Positions 41,332-48,991 of a stretch of DNA of 64,000 nt are shown here, one piece after another (the first letter of the stretch is position 1; each line of letters begins with the position of its first letter). The notes beneath the pieces are model-generated. The model ran no database searches. It saw only the letters and a list, made by a program, of their open reading frames with translations, and was not told the DNA's origin. The translations under genes were made by a program, and so were the position numbers. The stretch spans positions 434,001 through 498,000 of the forward strand of contig CAWCSA010000005.1 of NCBI GenBank assembly GCA_963798015.1. The letters are read 5' to 3'. The DNA is from Roseiarcus sp963798015 (GTDB lineage Bacteria; Pseudomonadota; Alphaproteobacteria; Rhizobiales; Beijerinckiaceae).

Positions 41332-43755
41332 ATGCCTGACCTTCTGCTCGAACTGTTCAGTGAAGAAATCCCCGCCCGCATGCAGCGGCAGGCGGCGGAG
41401 GATCTGAAGCGGCTCGTCACCGACGCGCTGGTCGCGCGCAACTTGCTCTATGAGGGCGCGCAGAGCTTTGTCACCCCTCGTCGCCTCACGCTGCACGTCG
41501 TCGGCTTGCCAGCCGCTCAAGCTCATTCGCGCGAGGAGCGCAAAGGTCCACGCGTCGGCGCGCCGGAAGCGGCGATCCAGGGCTTTCTCAAGAGCGCAGG
41601 CCTGAGCCGCATCGAGGATGCGCGCGTCGAGACCGACCCGAAGAAGGGTCAGTTCTATGTCGCCGTCATCGAGAAGCCCGGCCGCGAAACCAAAGACGCG
41701 ATCGCCGAGATCATCCCCGCGATCATCCGCTCGTTTCCGTGGCCGAAATCGATGCGCTGGGGCGCGGCCTCGGCCAAGCCCGACGCGCTCCGCTGGGTGC
41801 GCCCGTTGCGCGGCATCGTGTGCACGCTCGCGACCCAACACGAGACGGCGGAGATCGTTTCGTTCGAGGTGGATGGGATTGCAGCCGGCGACGTCACCTG
41901 GGGCCACCGTTTCATGGCCCCTCAGGCCATCCATGTCCGCCGCTTTGAGGACTACGCCGACGCGCTGCAGAAGGGGAGGGTCGTGCTCGACGCTGACCGA
42001 CGAAAGGCGATCATCCTCGCCGATGCCAAAAACCTCGCCTTCGCGCAGGGGCTGACGCTGGTCGAAGACGAGGGCCTGCTCGAGGAAGTCGCGGGCCTGG
42101 TCGAATGGCCTGTCGTTCTCATGGGCGAGTTCGAGGCGGCGTTTCTTGATCTGCCGGCCGAGGTGATCCGCGCCACCATCCGCGCCAATCAGAAATGCTT
42201 CGTGTTGCGGAAGGCACCCTCTTTTTCCGTCATGGCCGTCCCCGGGCTTGACCCGGGGATCGACCCGGCCATCCACGAGGCGCCGTCAGGCGCGAAAGCG
42301 GAAGAAGCCGCGACTCGGAACGGCGTGGATGGCCGGCACAAGGCCGGCCATGACGCGGAGGAAAGCGCTGGCAAGCTCGCCAATAAGTTCATCCTTGTCT
42401 CGAACCTCGTCGCTCCCGATGACGGCAAGGCGATCGCGGCTGGCAACGGCCGTGTCGTGCGCGCGCGCTTGGCCGACGCGCGCCACTTCTGGCAGACCGA
42501 TCTCGCGGCCCTGCCGGACGCTAAGAACAAAACAGCGAAGCCGCTCGACCAGCGGCTGGAAAAACTCGACCACGTCGTCTTTCACGAGAAGCTTGGGACG
42601 CAGGGCGAGCGGATCGCGCGCATCGAAGCTCTTGCGCGCGAGCTTGCGCCAAAGGTCGGCGCAGACGCTGAGCTTGCGGCGCGCGCGGCTCATCTCGCCA
42701 AGGGCGATCTTGCGACCGAGATGGTTGGCGAATTTCCCGAACTGCAGGGACTCATGGGCCGCTATTACGCGACAGCGCAAGGCGATGAGCCGAGAGTCGC
42801 CCAGGCGATCGAGGAGCACTACAAGCCGCAAGGGCCAAACGACCGAATCCCGACGTCGCCCGTCTCGATCGCGGTCGCGCTTGCCGACAAGCTCGACACG
42901 CTCGTCGGCTTCTGGGCGATCGATGAAAGGCCCACCGGCAGCAAGGACCCTTATGCACTACGGCGCGCGGCGCTTGGCGTTATTCGTATTGTGATCGAAA
43001 ATGCCTTGCGTCTTCCGCTATCGGCTCCGTTCGACGCTGAGTTGAGTCGGATGCTCTCTTTCGACTACCGCGCCTTAGCCCAAGGTACTCATCATGTTCT
43101 CGAGTTGATACGAACACCCGGGGCGGAAGCCGGCAAAGAGAAGCTTACGCAATTAAAACCGTTCAGCGACCCCGAGATAGCTCACCAGCTAGACGATTAT
43201 CGGCGGCACGAGCTTTCCAAGATCAAGCGCGACCTTCTCGCCTTCTTCGCCGACCGCCTAAAGGTCTACCTGCGCGAAAAGGGTGCGCGGCACGATCTGA
43301 TCGACGCGGTGTTCGCGCTGCCGGGGCAGGACGATCTGCTCATGATCGTCCGCCGGGTCGAGGCGCTGGGAAAACTGCTTGAGACCGAGGACGGCAAGAA
43401 CCTGCTCGCCGGCTATCGGCGCGCCGCCAACATCCTGCGCGCCGAGGAAAAGAAGGACGGCGCGGAGGCCTTCGCCGGCAAACATGTTCAAACCATTCTA
43501 GCCCCGCCGGCAGAAAGGTATCTCGCCGAGGTCGTTGCCTCAGCCGGCGCGGCCGCCCGTGAGCGCGCGGCCGCCGAGGATTTCGAGGGCGCGATGCGGG
43601 CGTTGGCTGCGTTACGCGCGCCAGTCGACGGCTTCTTCCTCGACGTGACGGTCAACGATCCTGACCCGCAGATACGCCTGAACCGGTTGAGATTGCTCAA
43701 CGAATTGCGCGAGGCTATGCACGCTGTGGCCGACTTCTCCAAGGTTGCGGGGTAG
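41332..43755 (+). CDS. glyS: Glycine-tRNA ligase beta subunit, with in-frame palindromic-element insertion
   Basis: 807-residue GlyS starting at ATG 41332 (MPDLLLELFSEEIPARM). The beta subunit binds tRNA-Gly. Conserved parts are FVTPRRLTLHVVGLPAAQAH, WPKSMRWG, DEGLLEEVAGLVEWPVVLMG and VSIAVALADKLDTLVGFWAI; DALR-type helices close the protein. Between codons about 299 and 342 it carries a foreign stretch (PGLDPGIDPAIHEAPSG to VDGRHKAGHDAEE) encoded by a palindromic repeat that keeps the frame. Normal GlyS reads directly from FVLRK to KLANKFILVSNL. The insertion makes the protein longer than usual; glyS is essential, so it must be tolerated. Confidence 0.95.
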   Translation: MPDLLLELFSEEIPARMQRQAAEDLKRLVTDALVARNLLYEGAQSFVTPRRLTLHVVGLPAAQAHSREERKGPRVGAPEAAIQGFLKSAGLSRIEDARVETDPKKGQFYVAVIEKPGRETKDAIAEIIPAIIRSFPWPKSMRWGAASAKPDALRWVRPLRGIVCTLATQHETAEIVSFEVDGIAAGDVTWGHRFMAPQAIHVRRFEDYADALQKGRVVLDADRRKAIILADAKNLAFAQGLTLVEDEGLLEEVAGLVEWPVVLMGEFEAAFLDLPAEVIRATIRANQKCFVLRKAPSFSVMAVPGLDPGIDPAIHEAPSGAKAEEAATRNGVDGRHKAGHDAEESAGKLANKFILVSNLVAPDDGKAIAAGNGRVVRARLADARHFWQTDLAALPDAKNKTAKPLDQRLEKLDHVVFHEKLGTQGERIARIEALARELAPKVGADAELAARAAHLAKGDLATEMVGEFPELQGLMGRYYATAQGDEPRVAQAIEEHYKPQGPNDRIPTSPVSIAVALADKLDTLVGFWAIDERPTGSKDPYALRRAALGVIRIVIENALRLPLSAPFDAELSRMLSFDYRALAQGTHHVLELIRTPGAEAGKEKLTQLKPFSDPEIAHQLDDYRRHELSKIKRDLLAFFADRLKVYLREKGARHDLIDAVFALPGQDDLLMIVRRVEALGKLLETEDGKNLLAGYRRAANILRAEEKKDGAEAFAGKHVQTILAPPAERYLAEVVASAGAAARERAAAEDFEGAMRALAALRAPVDGFFLDVTVNDPDPQIRLNRLRLLNELREAMHAVADFSKVAG
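42228..42355. repeat. Palindromic element inserted in the glyS coding sequence
   Basis: 128 bases with perfect 10-base terminal inverted repeats (cgtcatggcc and ggccatgacg) and further inner complementarity (ggccatccacg and cgtggatggcc). The same ends and inner arms occur in the intergenic copy at 56137-56274. It is read through in frame as GLDPGIDPAIH near the start and DGRHKAGHDA near the end, the peptide signature of a repeat dispersed in Rhizobiales genomes. Confidence 0.85.
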
Positions 43756-43836
43756 ACGGCTCCTTTAAGAATCGGCCGGCAGCGCATAAATGGCGGCGGG
43801 GCGCTTTTTTGGGGCGCGGATAAGGAAGATTGAGCC

Positions 43837-44463
43837 ATGGCGCTGAGGGAAGAGAATCTCGACGGGGCTTCTGGCGGCGGCAAGCCGGCGATCAGCGACG
43901 CCCAGGCCGAGGATGCGTTTCGCACCATCCTGAAGTGGGTTGGCGAGGACGCCAATCGCGACGGCTTGATCGAGACGCCCAATCGTATGGTGCGCGCTTA
44001 CCGCGAATATTTCGCCGGTTATGACGAGGACCCGCACGAGGTTCTGCACAAGACCTTCAGCGAGGTCGACGGCTATGACGAGATGATCGTGTTGCGCGGC
44101 GTCACCTTCGAGAGCCATTGCGAACACCATATTGCGCCGATCATCGGCCGCGTGTGGGTCGGCTACATTCCCGACAAGAGGGTTGTTGGAATTTCCAAGC
44201 TGGCGCGCGTTGTGGAGATTTTCTCCAAGCGGCTGCAGATTCAGGAGCGGCTCACGGCGCAGATCGCCAACGCGGTCGAGGAGGTGCTGAAGCCCTGCGG
44301 CGTCGCGGTGGTCGTCAAAGCCGCGCATCATTGCATGATCGACCGCGGCGTCCGCAAGCGCGGCGCCGATCTCGTCACAAGCCGGATGCTGGGCGTTTTC
44401 CGCGATCAGCCACAGACAAGGGCTGAGTTCCTCTCGCTCGTCAATTCAGACAGCCACGAGTAG
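43837..44463 (+). CDS. folE: GTP cyclohydrolase I
   Basis: 208-residue FolE, which converts GTP to dihydroneopterin triphosphate, the first step of folate synthesis and in bacteria probably also of H4MPT. Zinc and active-site residues lie in FESHCEHHIAP and KAAHHCMIDRGV. Other signatures are NRDGLIETPNRMVRAYREYF and KRLQIQERLTAQIANAVEEV. It is followed after nine bases by a reductase-like gene. H4MPT and folate genes in one genome both depend on this branch point. Confidence 0.96.
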   Translation: MALREENLDGASGGGKPAISDAQAEDAFRTILKWVGEDANRDGLIETPNRMVRAYREYFAGYDEDPHEVLHKTFSEVDGYDEMIVLRGVTFESHCEHHIAPIIGRVWVGYIPDKRVVGISKLARVVEIFSKRLQIQERLTAQIANAVEEVLKPCGVAVVVKAAHHCMIDRGVRKRGADLVTSRMLGVFRDQPQTRAEFLSLVNSDSHE

Positions 44464-44472
44464 CGCCGCCGC

Positions 44473-45030
44473 ATGATCGGCGCCTTTCGCATCGAGGCCT
44501 ATGTCATCGCCTCCGCCGATGGCATGCTTGCGGACGCGAGCGGCGTCCAGCCGGCGTCGCTGCATTTCGAGGCCGACCAGCGACATTTCGAGCAAGGCCT
44601 TGATCACGCCGATGTGGTCGTGAACGGGCACCACTCGCAGGAAGGCCATGCGACCGCAATGAGCCGGCGCAGGCTCGTCCTGAGCCGACATGTCGCGAAC
44701 CTTGCGCCAGACCCTGACAATCCCAAGGCGCGACTTTGGAATCCGGCCGGGGCCTCGTTCGAGGACGCGTGCGCCGCGCTCGGCCTGACTTCAGGGACGG
44801 TCGCCGTCATTGGCGGGCCGCAGGTCTTCACTCTGTTCCTCAAGCTGGGCTACGACTGCTTTCATCTGAGCCGCGCGGTGAAGGTGCGCCTGCCGGGCGG
44901 TATGCCGGTCTTGAGCGGCGACAGGTTCGGCGGCGACCTCGATGCGACGCTGTCCGCCGCCGGCCTTAAAGCTCAGCTGCCGGTTTGGCTCGATGACGGG
45001 CTGACACTGACGGATTGGGATCGGGAATAG
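44473..45030 (+). CDS. Dihydrofolate reductase-like (RibD C-terminal fold) protein
   Basis: 185 residues resembling the DHFR/RibD-C family: an N-terminal strand RIEAYVIASADGMLADASGV, a central LWNPAGASFEDACAALG and GTVAVIGGPQVFTLFL, the nucleotide-binding Gly pair, then YDCFHLSRA. It lies just after folE and is likely co-transcribed. A genuine folA lies at 46501, so this protein probably has another substrate. Reduction of dihydromethanopterin (as by DmrA) or a flavin/pterin precursor is possible but unproven. Confidence 0.75.
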   Translation: MIGAFRIEAYVIASADGMLADASGVQPASLHFEADQRHFEQGLDHADVVVNGHHSQEGHATAMSRRRLVLSRHVANLAPDPDNPKARLWNPAGASFEDACAALGLTSGTVAVIGGPQVFTLFLKLGYDCFHLSRAVKVRLPGGMPVLSGDRFGGDLDATLSAAGLKAQLPVWLDDGLTLTDWDRE

Positions 45031-45169
45031 CCCGGCCTCGCACCTGGTCTCGTCCTGGTGCGCCATACCACCCGAGCGATTTAAGATTGTCTATCCACAG
45101 CAATGTGTGCTTTCATAATGAATAAGGATAGTAGCGCTCTGCAATATACTTCGGCGTTGGGGGAATTCG

Positions 45170-46519
45170 ATGCAACGTCTAGCTTTGCTCGCCTGCGTAT
45201 CGATCACATGCTTGATAAGCCATGCCAGTGCTGGGCCTTTGGATTCGCAAGGCATCGCGACGGATCTGTCTTTCATAGAAACTCAGGTGACGAAGACCCT
45301 GTCTTCGCTGGGCTCGTCTCCGGCGCCCGGAAATCCCCAATATCCGGTCTCAGGAGGGGACAGCGGAACGTGGACCACCACCAGTCCTCAGGACGGAGCC
45401 GTAGGATGGACAAGTGGGTTTTTCCCTGGCCAGCTTTGGCTTCTCTATCAGGCGACCGGATCTCAGCAATGGCTTACGGCGGCGCAGGCTTGGACCGGTC
45501 CGCTGGCCTCGCAGGCGAATGGCCGCCCGGTGGACCCCTCGGACATCGGCTTCATCATCGGGACGAGTTTCGGCAACGGATACCGACTGACGGGAGACCC
45601 AAGCTACAAGAGCGTGCTTCTCACCACAGGCAACACGCTCGCGTCGCTCTACAACGCAAACGTCGGGGCGGTTCGCTCCTGGACTTTCCCTCCATTCCAA
45701 CCTCCATCCCACTTTGCCGTGACCATCGATAGCATGATGCAACTCGGGCCGTTGCAGTGGGGCGCCGGCAATGGCGGCAGCCCCACTTGGGCGGGAATCG
45801 CGGCGACCCACGCCCAGACGGTGACCACGAACCTGGTGCGCCCGAACGGCAGCACATTCCAGGTCGCCGATTTTAACCCGACCACCGGAGCGCTGATGAG
45901 CCGGGGGACATTCTCGGGGTTTTCCGACACCTCGACCTGGGCGCGCGGGCAGGCTTGGGCGTTGTACGGATTTGTGCAGGCCTATCAGGTGTCGGATAAT
46001 CCAGCATTCCTGACCACGGCGGAAGACGTCGCGAACTATTTCGTCGGCCAGTTGCTCGCCGACGATACCTGGATCTCCCCCTGGGATTTCGACGCGCCCG
46101 GGACGCAACCTGTGGACACTTCCGCTGCGGCAATCGCGGCGGACGGGCTCGTCATGCTGAGCACAGTTGCGGGGACAAGCGCTCTTAAGATGCAATATCT
46201 TCAAGATGCTGAGAACATACTCGGCGCGCTTAGCAGCAACTACCTTGGGCCTACGTCTGGTGAGTCCGTGCTGTTCGACGGCTTTCCGGGCAACGGTGGG
46301 ACGAATACCGCGCTGATCTACGGAGACTATTATTTCACCGAGGCGCTGCTGCGATTGCAGAACGTGTTCGATGGGAAGCCCGGCTGGGTCCTGTACAGCC
46401 CAACGACAGTCCCCGAACCCTCGCCTTGGGCGATGATGCTCCTCGGATTCGTTGGTCTGGGCTTCGCGGGATATCGCCGCTCCAGAATGGGGCGGGCGGC
46501 TCACTTCCGTCGTTCGTAG
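45170..46519 (+). CDS. Secreted GH88-like unsaturated uronyl hydrolase with PEP-CTERM signal
   Basis: 449 residues with a signal peptide (about 1-21, ISHASA). The body is an alpha6/alpha6 barrel like glycoside hydrolase family 88: GWTSGFFPGQLWLLYQATG, a likely catalytic Asp in AVTIDSMMQLGPLQW, and STWARGQAWALYGFVQAYQ. GH88 enzymes remove unsaturated uronic acids left by polysaccharide lyases. The end VPEPSPWAMMLLGFVGLGFA followed by YRRSRMG is a PEP-CTERM sorting signal, which exosortase cleaves in other bacteria. No exosortase gene is in the window. Its end overlaps convergent folA by 19 bases. Confidence 0.85.
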   Translation: MQRLALLACVSITCLISHASAGPLDSQGIATDLSFIETQVTKTLSSLGSSPAPGNPQYPVSGGDSGTWTTTSPQDGAVGWTSGFFPGQLWLLYQATGSQQWLTAAQAWTGPLASQANGRPVDPSDIGFIIGTSFGNGYRLTGDPSYKSVLLTTGNTLASLYNANVGAVRSWTFPPFQPPSHFAVTIDSMMQLGPLQWGAGNGGSPTWAGIAATHAQTVTTNLVRPNGSTFQVADFNPTTGALMSRGTFSGFSDTSTWARGQAWALYGFVQAYQVSDNPAFLTTAEDVANYFVGQLLADDTWISPWDFDAPGTQPVDTSAAAIAADGLVMLSTVAGTSALKMQYLQDAENILGALSSNYLGPTSGESVLFDGFPGNGGTNTALIYGDYYFTEALLRLQNVFDGKPGWVLYSPTTVPEPSPWAMMLLGFVGLGFAGYRRSRMGRAAHFRRS

Positions 46520-47007
46520 CTCACGAAGGCGAAGTCGGCGTCGTCGCGCGCGCCTCGTTCGCCGGTCTCGCGGCTGATCTCGCGCCAGTCGTGCGGGTTG
46601 ATGGGCGGGAAGCGCGTCTCGCCTTCAGCGTCGAGCGCGACCTCGGTGATGAAAAGGCGATGTGCGAGCGCGATCGTCTGCGCATACATCTCAGCCCCTC
46701 CGCCGATGATGATGTCATCCGCGCCAATAGCGTGAGCGCGTTCGGCGGCGAGGTCGAGCACGGCGTCGAGATTGTTGGCGACGAGGACGCCCGAGGGAGC
46801 GAATGCGGGATCGCGAGTGACCACGATTGTTTCACGCCCCGGAAGCACGCGGCCGATCGATTCGAACGTCTTCCGTCCCATCACCAGCGGCTTGCCCCAG
46901 GTCAGCGCCTTGAAGCGTTTCAAGTCGCTCGAGAGCCGCCATGGTAGTCCGCCATTCGCGCCGATAATCCCGTTGCGCGCGACAGCCGCGACGAGGACCA
47001 CCCTCAC
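46501..47007 (-). CDS. folA: Dihydrofolate reductase
   Basis: 168-residue DHFR. Clear motifs are AAVARNGIIGANGGLPWRLS, LVMGRKTFESIG, DIIIGGGAEMYAQTIALAHR and FITEVALDAEGETRFP. The start is most likely GTG 47007 (VRVVLVAAVARNG), preceded by GGGAGAGGG. Both this ribosome site and the GTG lie inside a dispersed palindromic repeat (47001-47085). The longer frame to 47127 only translates the repeat. It follows thyA on the same strand, as is usual: ThyA makes dihydrofolate, which FolA reduces. Confidence 0.93.
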   Translation of the reverse strand: MRVVLVAAVARNGIIGANGGLPWRLSSDLKRFKALTWGKPLVMGRKTFESIGRVLPGRETIVVTRDPAFAPSGVLVANNLDAVLDLAAERAHAIGADDIIIGGGAEMYAQTIALAHRLFITEVALDAEGETRFPPINPHDWREISRETGERGARDDADFAFVSYERRK

Positions 47008-47085
47008 CCCAACCCTCTCCCGGTGGGAGAGGGAGCTCGTCCCTTCTCCCCCGGGGAGAAGGTGGCGCGAAGCGCCGGATGAGGG
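47001..47085. repeat. Dispersed intergenic palindromic repeat between thyA and folA
   Basis: Begins ccctcacccc, contains two inverted repeats (ccctctccc with gggagaggg, and cttctccc with ggggagaag) and ends ggatgaggg. This layout is a repeat family widespread in rhizobial and other proteobacterial genomes. It fills almost the entire gap between thyA and folA. Confidence 0.8.
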
Positions 47086-47093
47086 CGCTTCCC

Positions 47094-47885
47094 TCACACC
47101 GCGACCGGCGCCCTGATCGCTGGCCATGGGTCGTAGCCTTCGAACGCGATTGCGTCGGCGTTGATATCGAAGATCGAGCCGACGGCGCCAAGTTCAAGCC
47201 GCGGCAATGCGCGCGGCGCGCGGGCGAGCTGCGCGCGCGCCTGATCCTCGTGATTGCGGTAAAGGTGCGCATCGCCAAACGTATGCACGAACTCCCCGGC
47301 CTTAAGCCCGCATTCGTGGGCGATCAGATGGGTCAGGAGCGCATAGCTTGCGATGTTGAACGGCACGCCGAGAAAGATATCGGCCGAGCGCTGGTAGAGC
47401 TGGCACGACAGCCGACTGTCGTTCACGTAGAACTGGAACAGGCAATGGCAGGGCGCGAGCTTCATGCGCTCGATCTCGGCGACGTTCCAGGCTGAGACGA
47501 CGAGGCGCCGCGAATCGGGGTTGCGGCGGATCTCGTTGATGACCCAGGCGATCTGATCGTATGTCCGTCCGTCCGGTCCTTCCCAAGCGCGCCATTGCTT
47601 ACCATAGACCGGACCGAGATCGCCATCCGCGTCCGCCCACTCGTTCCAGATGGAAACGCCGTGCGCCTTGAGGTAGGCGATGTTGGTGTCGCCCCGCAGG
47701 AACCAGATCAGTTCGCGAACGATCGACTTGAGATGAAGCCGCTTCGTTGTGACGAGCGGAAAGCCATGGGCCAGATCGAAGCGAAGCTGCCGGCCAAACA
47801 GCGACCGCACACCGGTCCCGGTGCGGTCTTTTCTGACGGCGCCATTATCGAGCGCGTCGCGCATGAGATCGAGATAGGTTTGCAT
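47094..47885 (-). CDS. thyA: Thymidylate synthase
   Basis: 263-residue ThyA, which makes dTMP and dihydrofolate. Start ATG 47885 (MQTYLDLMRDAL) matches the family; an upstream in-frame ATG at 47918 adds 11 residues. The catalytic Cys is in LAPCHCLFQFYV. Other motifs are KDRTGTGVRSLFGRQLRFDL, SIWNEWADADGDLGPVYGKQ, RSADIFLGVPFNIASYALL and GDAHLYRNH. Confidence 0.96.
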   Translation of the reverse strand: MQTYLDLMRDALDNGAVRKDRTGTGVRSLFGRQLRFDLAHGFPLVTTKRLHLKSIVRELIWFLRGDTNIAYLKAHGVSIWNEWADADGDLGPVYGKQWRAWEGPDGRTYDQIAWVINEIRRNPDSRRLVVSAWNVAEIERMKLAPCHCLFQFYVNDSRLSCQLYQRSADIFLGVPFNIASYALLTHLIAHECGLKAGEFVHTFGDAHLYRNHEDQARAQLARAPRALPRLELGAVGSIFDINADAIAFEGYDPWPAIRAPVAV

Positions 47886-47980
47886 GGGCTCGCGGTCCTT
47901 ACCCCTAGCCGACCGCAACCTTTATACCAATTCGTGTTTCCGCGCGCGTGGCGCGTTGCGCGCCACGGCTACAAGTTGGG

Positions 47981-48256
47981 TCAGTGCAGGCTCACCGTCT
48001 CGAGCTCATTTTCCCAGGCGTTGGTGATCGCCGCGTCCTTGGAATCGGTGAGCATGATCGGCGAGCCGTCGGCGCCGAGCAGCGCAAACAAGGTCAGCCC
48101 CGGACGCATCTCCGGCGCCTCCGGGAACAAGCGGGCGACGTCTTCCGACGCAATGGTCTTCACGTAAGCCAGAGACCCATCGCCAAAATGAGCGAATTCA
48201 TGTGGCGTCATGTTAGGCGCCACGGTCACCACGGCTTTGCTCATTTCGGATCTCAT
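47981..48256 (-). CDS. DUF1150 family protein
   Basis: 91-residue protein of the DUF1150 family, function unknown. Conserved EFAHFGDGSLAYVKTI and FALLGADGSPIMLTDSKDAA are seen. AAGGAG lies eight bases before ATG 48256. In alphaproteobacteria this gene commonly stands next to small heat-shock genes, as it does here, so it is probably co-expressed under stress. Confidence 0.88.
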   Translation of the reverse strand: MRSEMSKAVVTVAPNMTPHEFAHFGDGSLAYVKTIASEDVARLFPEAPEMRPGLTLFALLGADGSPIMLTDSKDAAITNAWENELETVSLH

Positions 48257-48308
48257 CGCTTTACTCCTTACTCGGTGGCCGCCTAAGGCCGCCGTTCGGA
48301 CGCATGCT

Positions 48309-48737
48309 TCAGTCGCGCGCCACTATTTTGATCGTTCGCACTAGCCGCTCGGGCTGGGGGCGAACGAGGTCGACTGACAGCAACCCTTGCGCGAGTTCAG
48401 CGCTCAACACCTGCATACCGTCGGCGAGCAGAAAACCGCGCTGAAACTGCCGGGCGGCGATGCCGCGATGCAAATATTCACGCGTCTTGTCCTCCTGCTG
48501 CCGGCCACGAATTGTGAGCTGGTTCTCCTCGACCGTGACCTCGATCTGGTCCTGCGAGAAACCGGCGACCGCGAGCGTGATTCGCAATTTTTCCGGCTCG
48601 GCCCCATTGGCCGCGACCCGCTCGATATTATAGGGCGGATAGCCGTCAGTCCCCGTCTTCGAGACCTTGTCCAGCGCCCGCTCCAGATCGTCGAAGCCGA
48701 GCAGCAAAGGCGAGGTCAGCGCCGTCATACGCACCAT
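48309..48737 (-). CDS. Small heat-shock protein (Hsp20 family)
   Basis: 142-residue holdase chaperone. The N-terminus LLLGFDDLERALDKV is typical of IbpA/HspA proteins. The alpha-crystallin domain (about 38-130) shows YNIERV, LRITLAVAGFSQDQIEVTVE, ENQLTIRGRQQED, YLHRGIAARQFQRGFLLADG and a final LVRTIKI (I-x-I-like). The upstream gap of about 200 bases should hold its promoter. I saw no clear ROSE-type RNA thermometer, though I could not fold it. Confidence 0.92.
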   Translation of the reverse strand: MVRMTALTSPLLLGFDDLERALDKVSKTGTDGYPPYNIERVAANGAEPEKLRITLAVAGFSQDQIEVTVEENQLTIRGRQQEDKTREYLHRGIAARQFQRGFLLADGMQVLSAELAQGLLSVDLVRPQPERLVRTIKIVARD

Positions 48738-48991
48738 GTTCGAAGCCCCTTTCAGGCGCTTCCCCGGATTTCAGGCCTTCCCATAAGCGCCCGGGTCCGG
48801 TGCTTGCCGTCAACCATCCGGATCATTCAAAGTTCCGGACCGAACCGATATAAGCCTCGCAATCCAACCTTCAAGGCGTGGATTGCCCTAGCGAAAACCT
48901 CTGATTCGGCGCTAGTTCCGACAATTCTGTTAAAATGCTGCGCTCGAAATCTAAACCAATCGTTTATGTTTTCGGCCGGGGGCGAGGGGTA

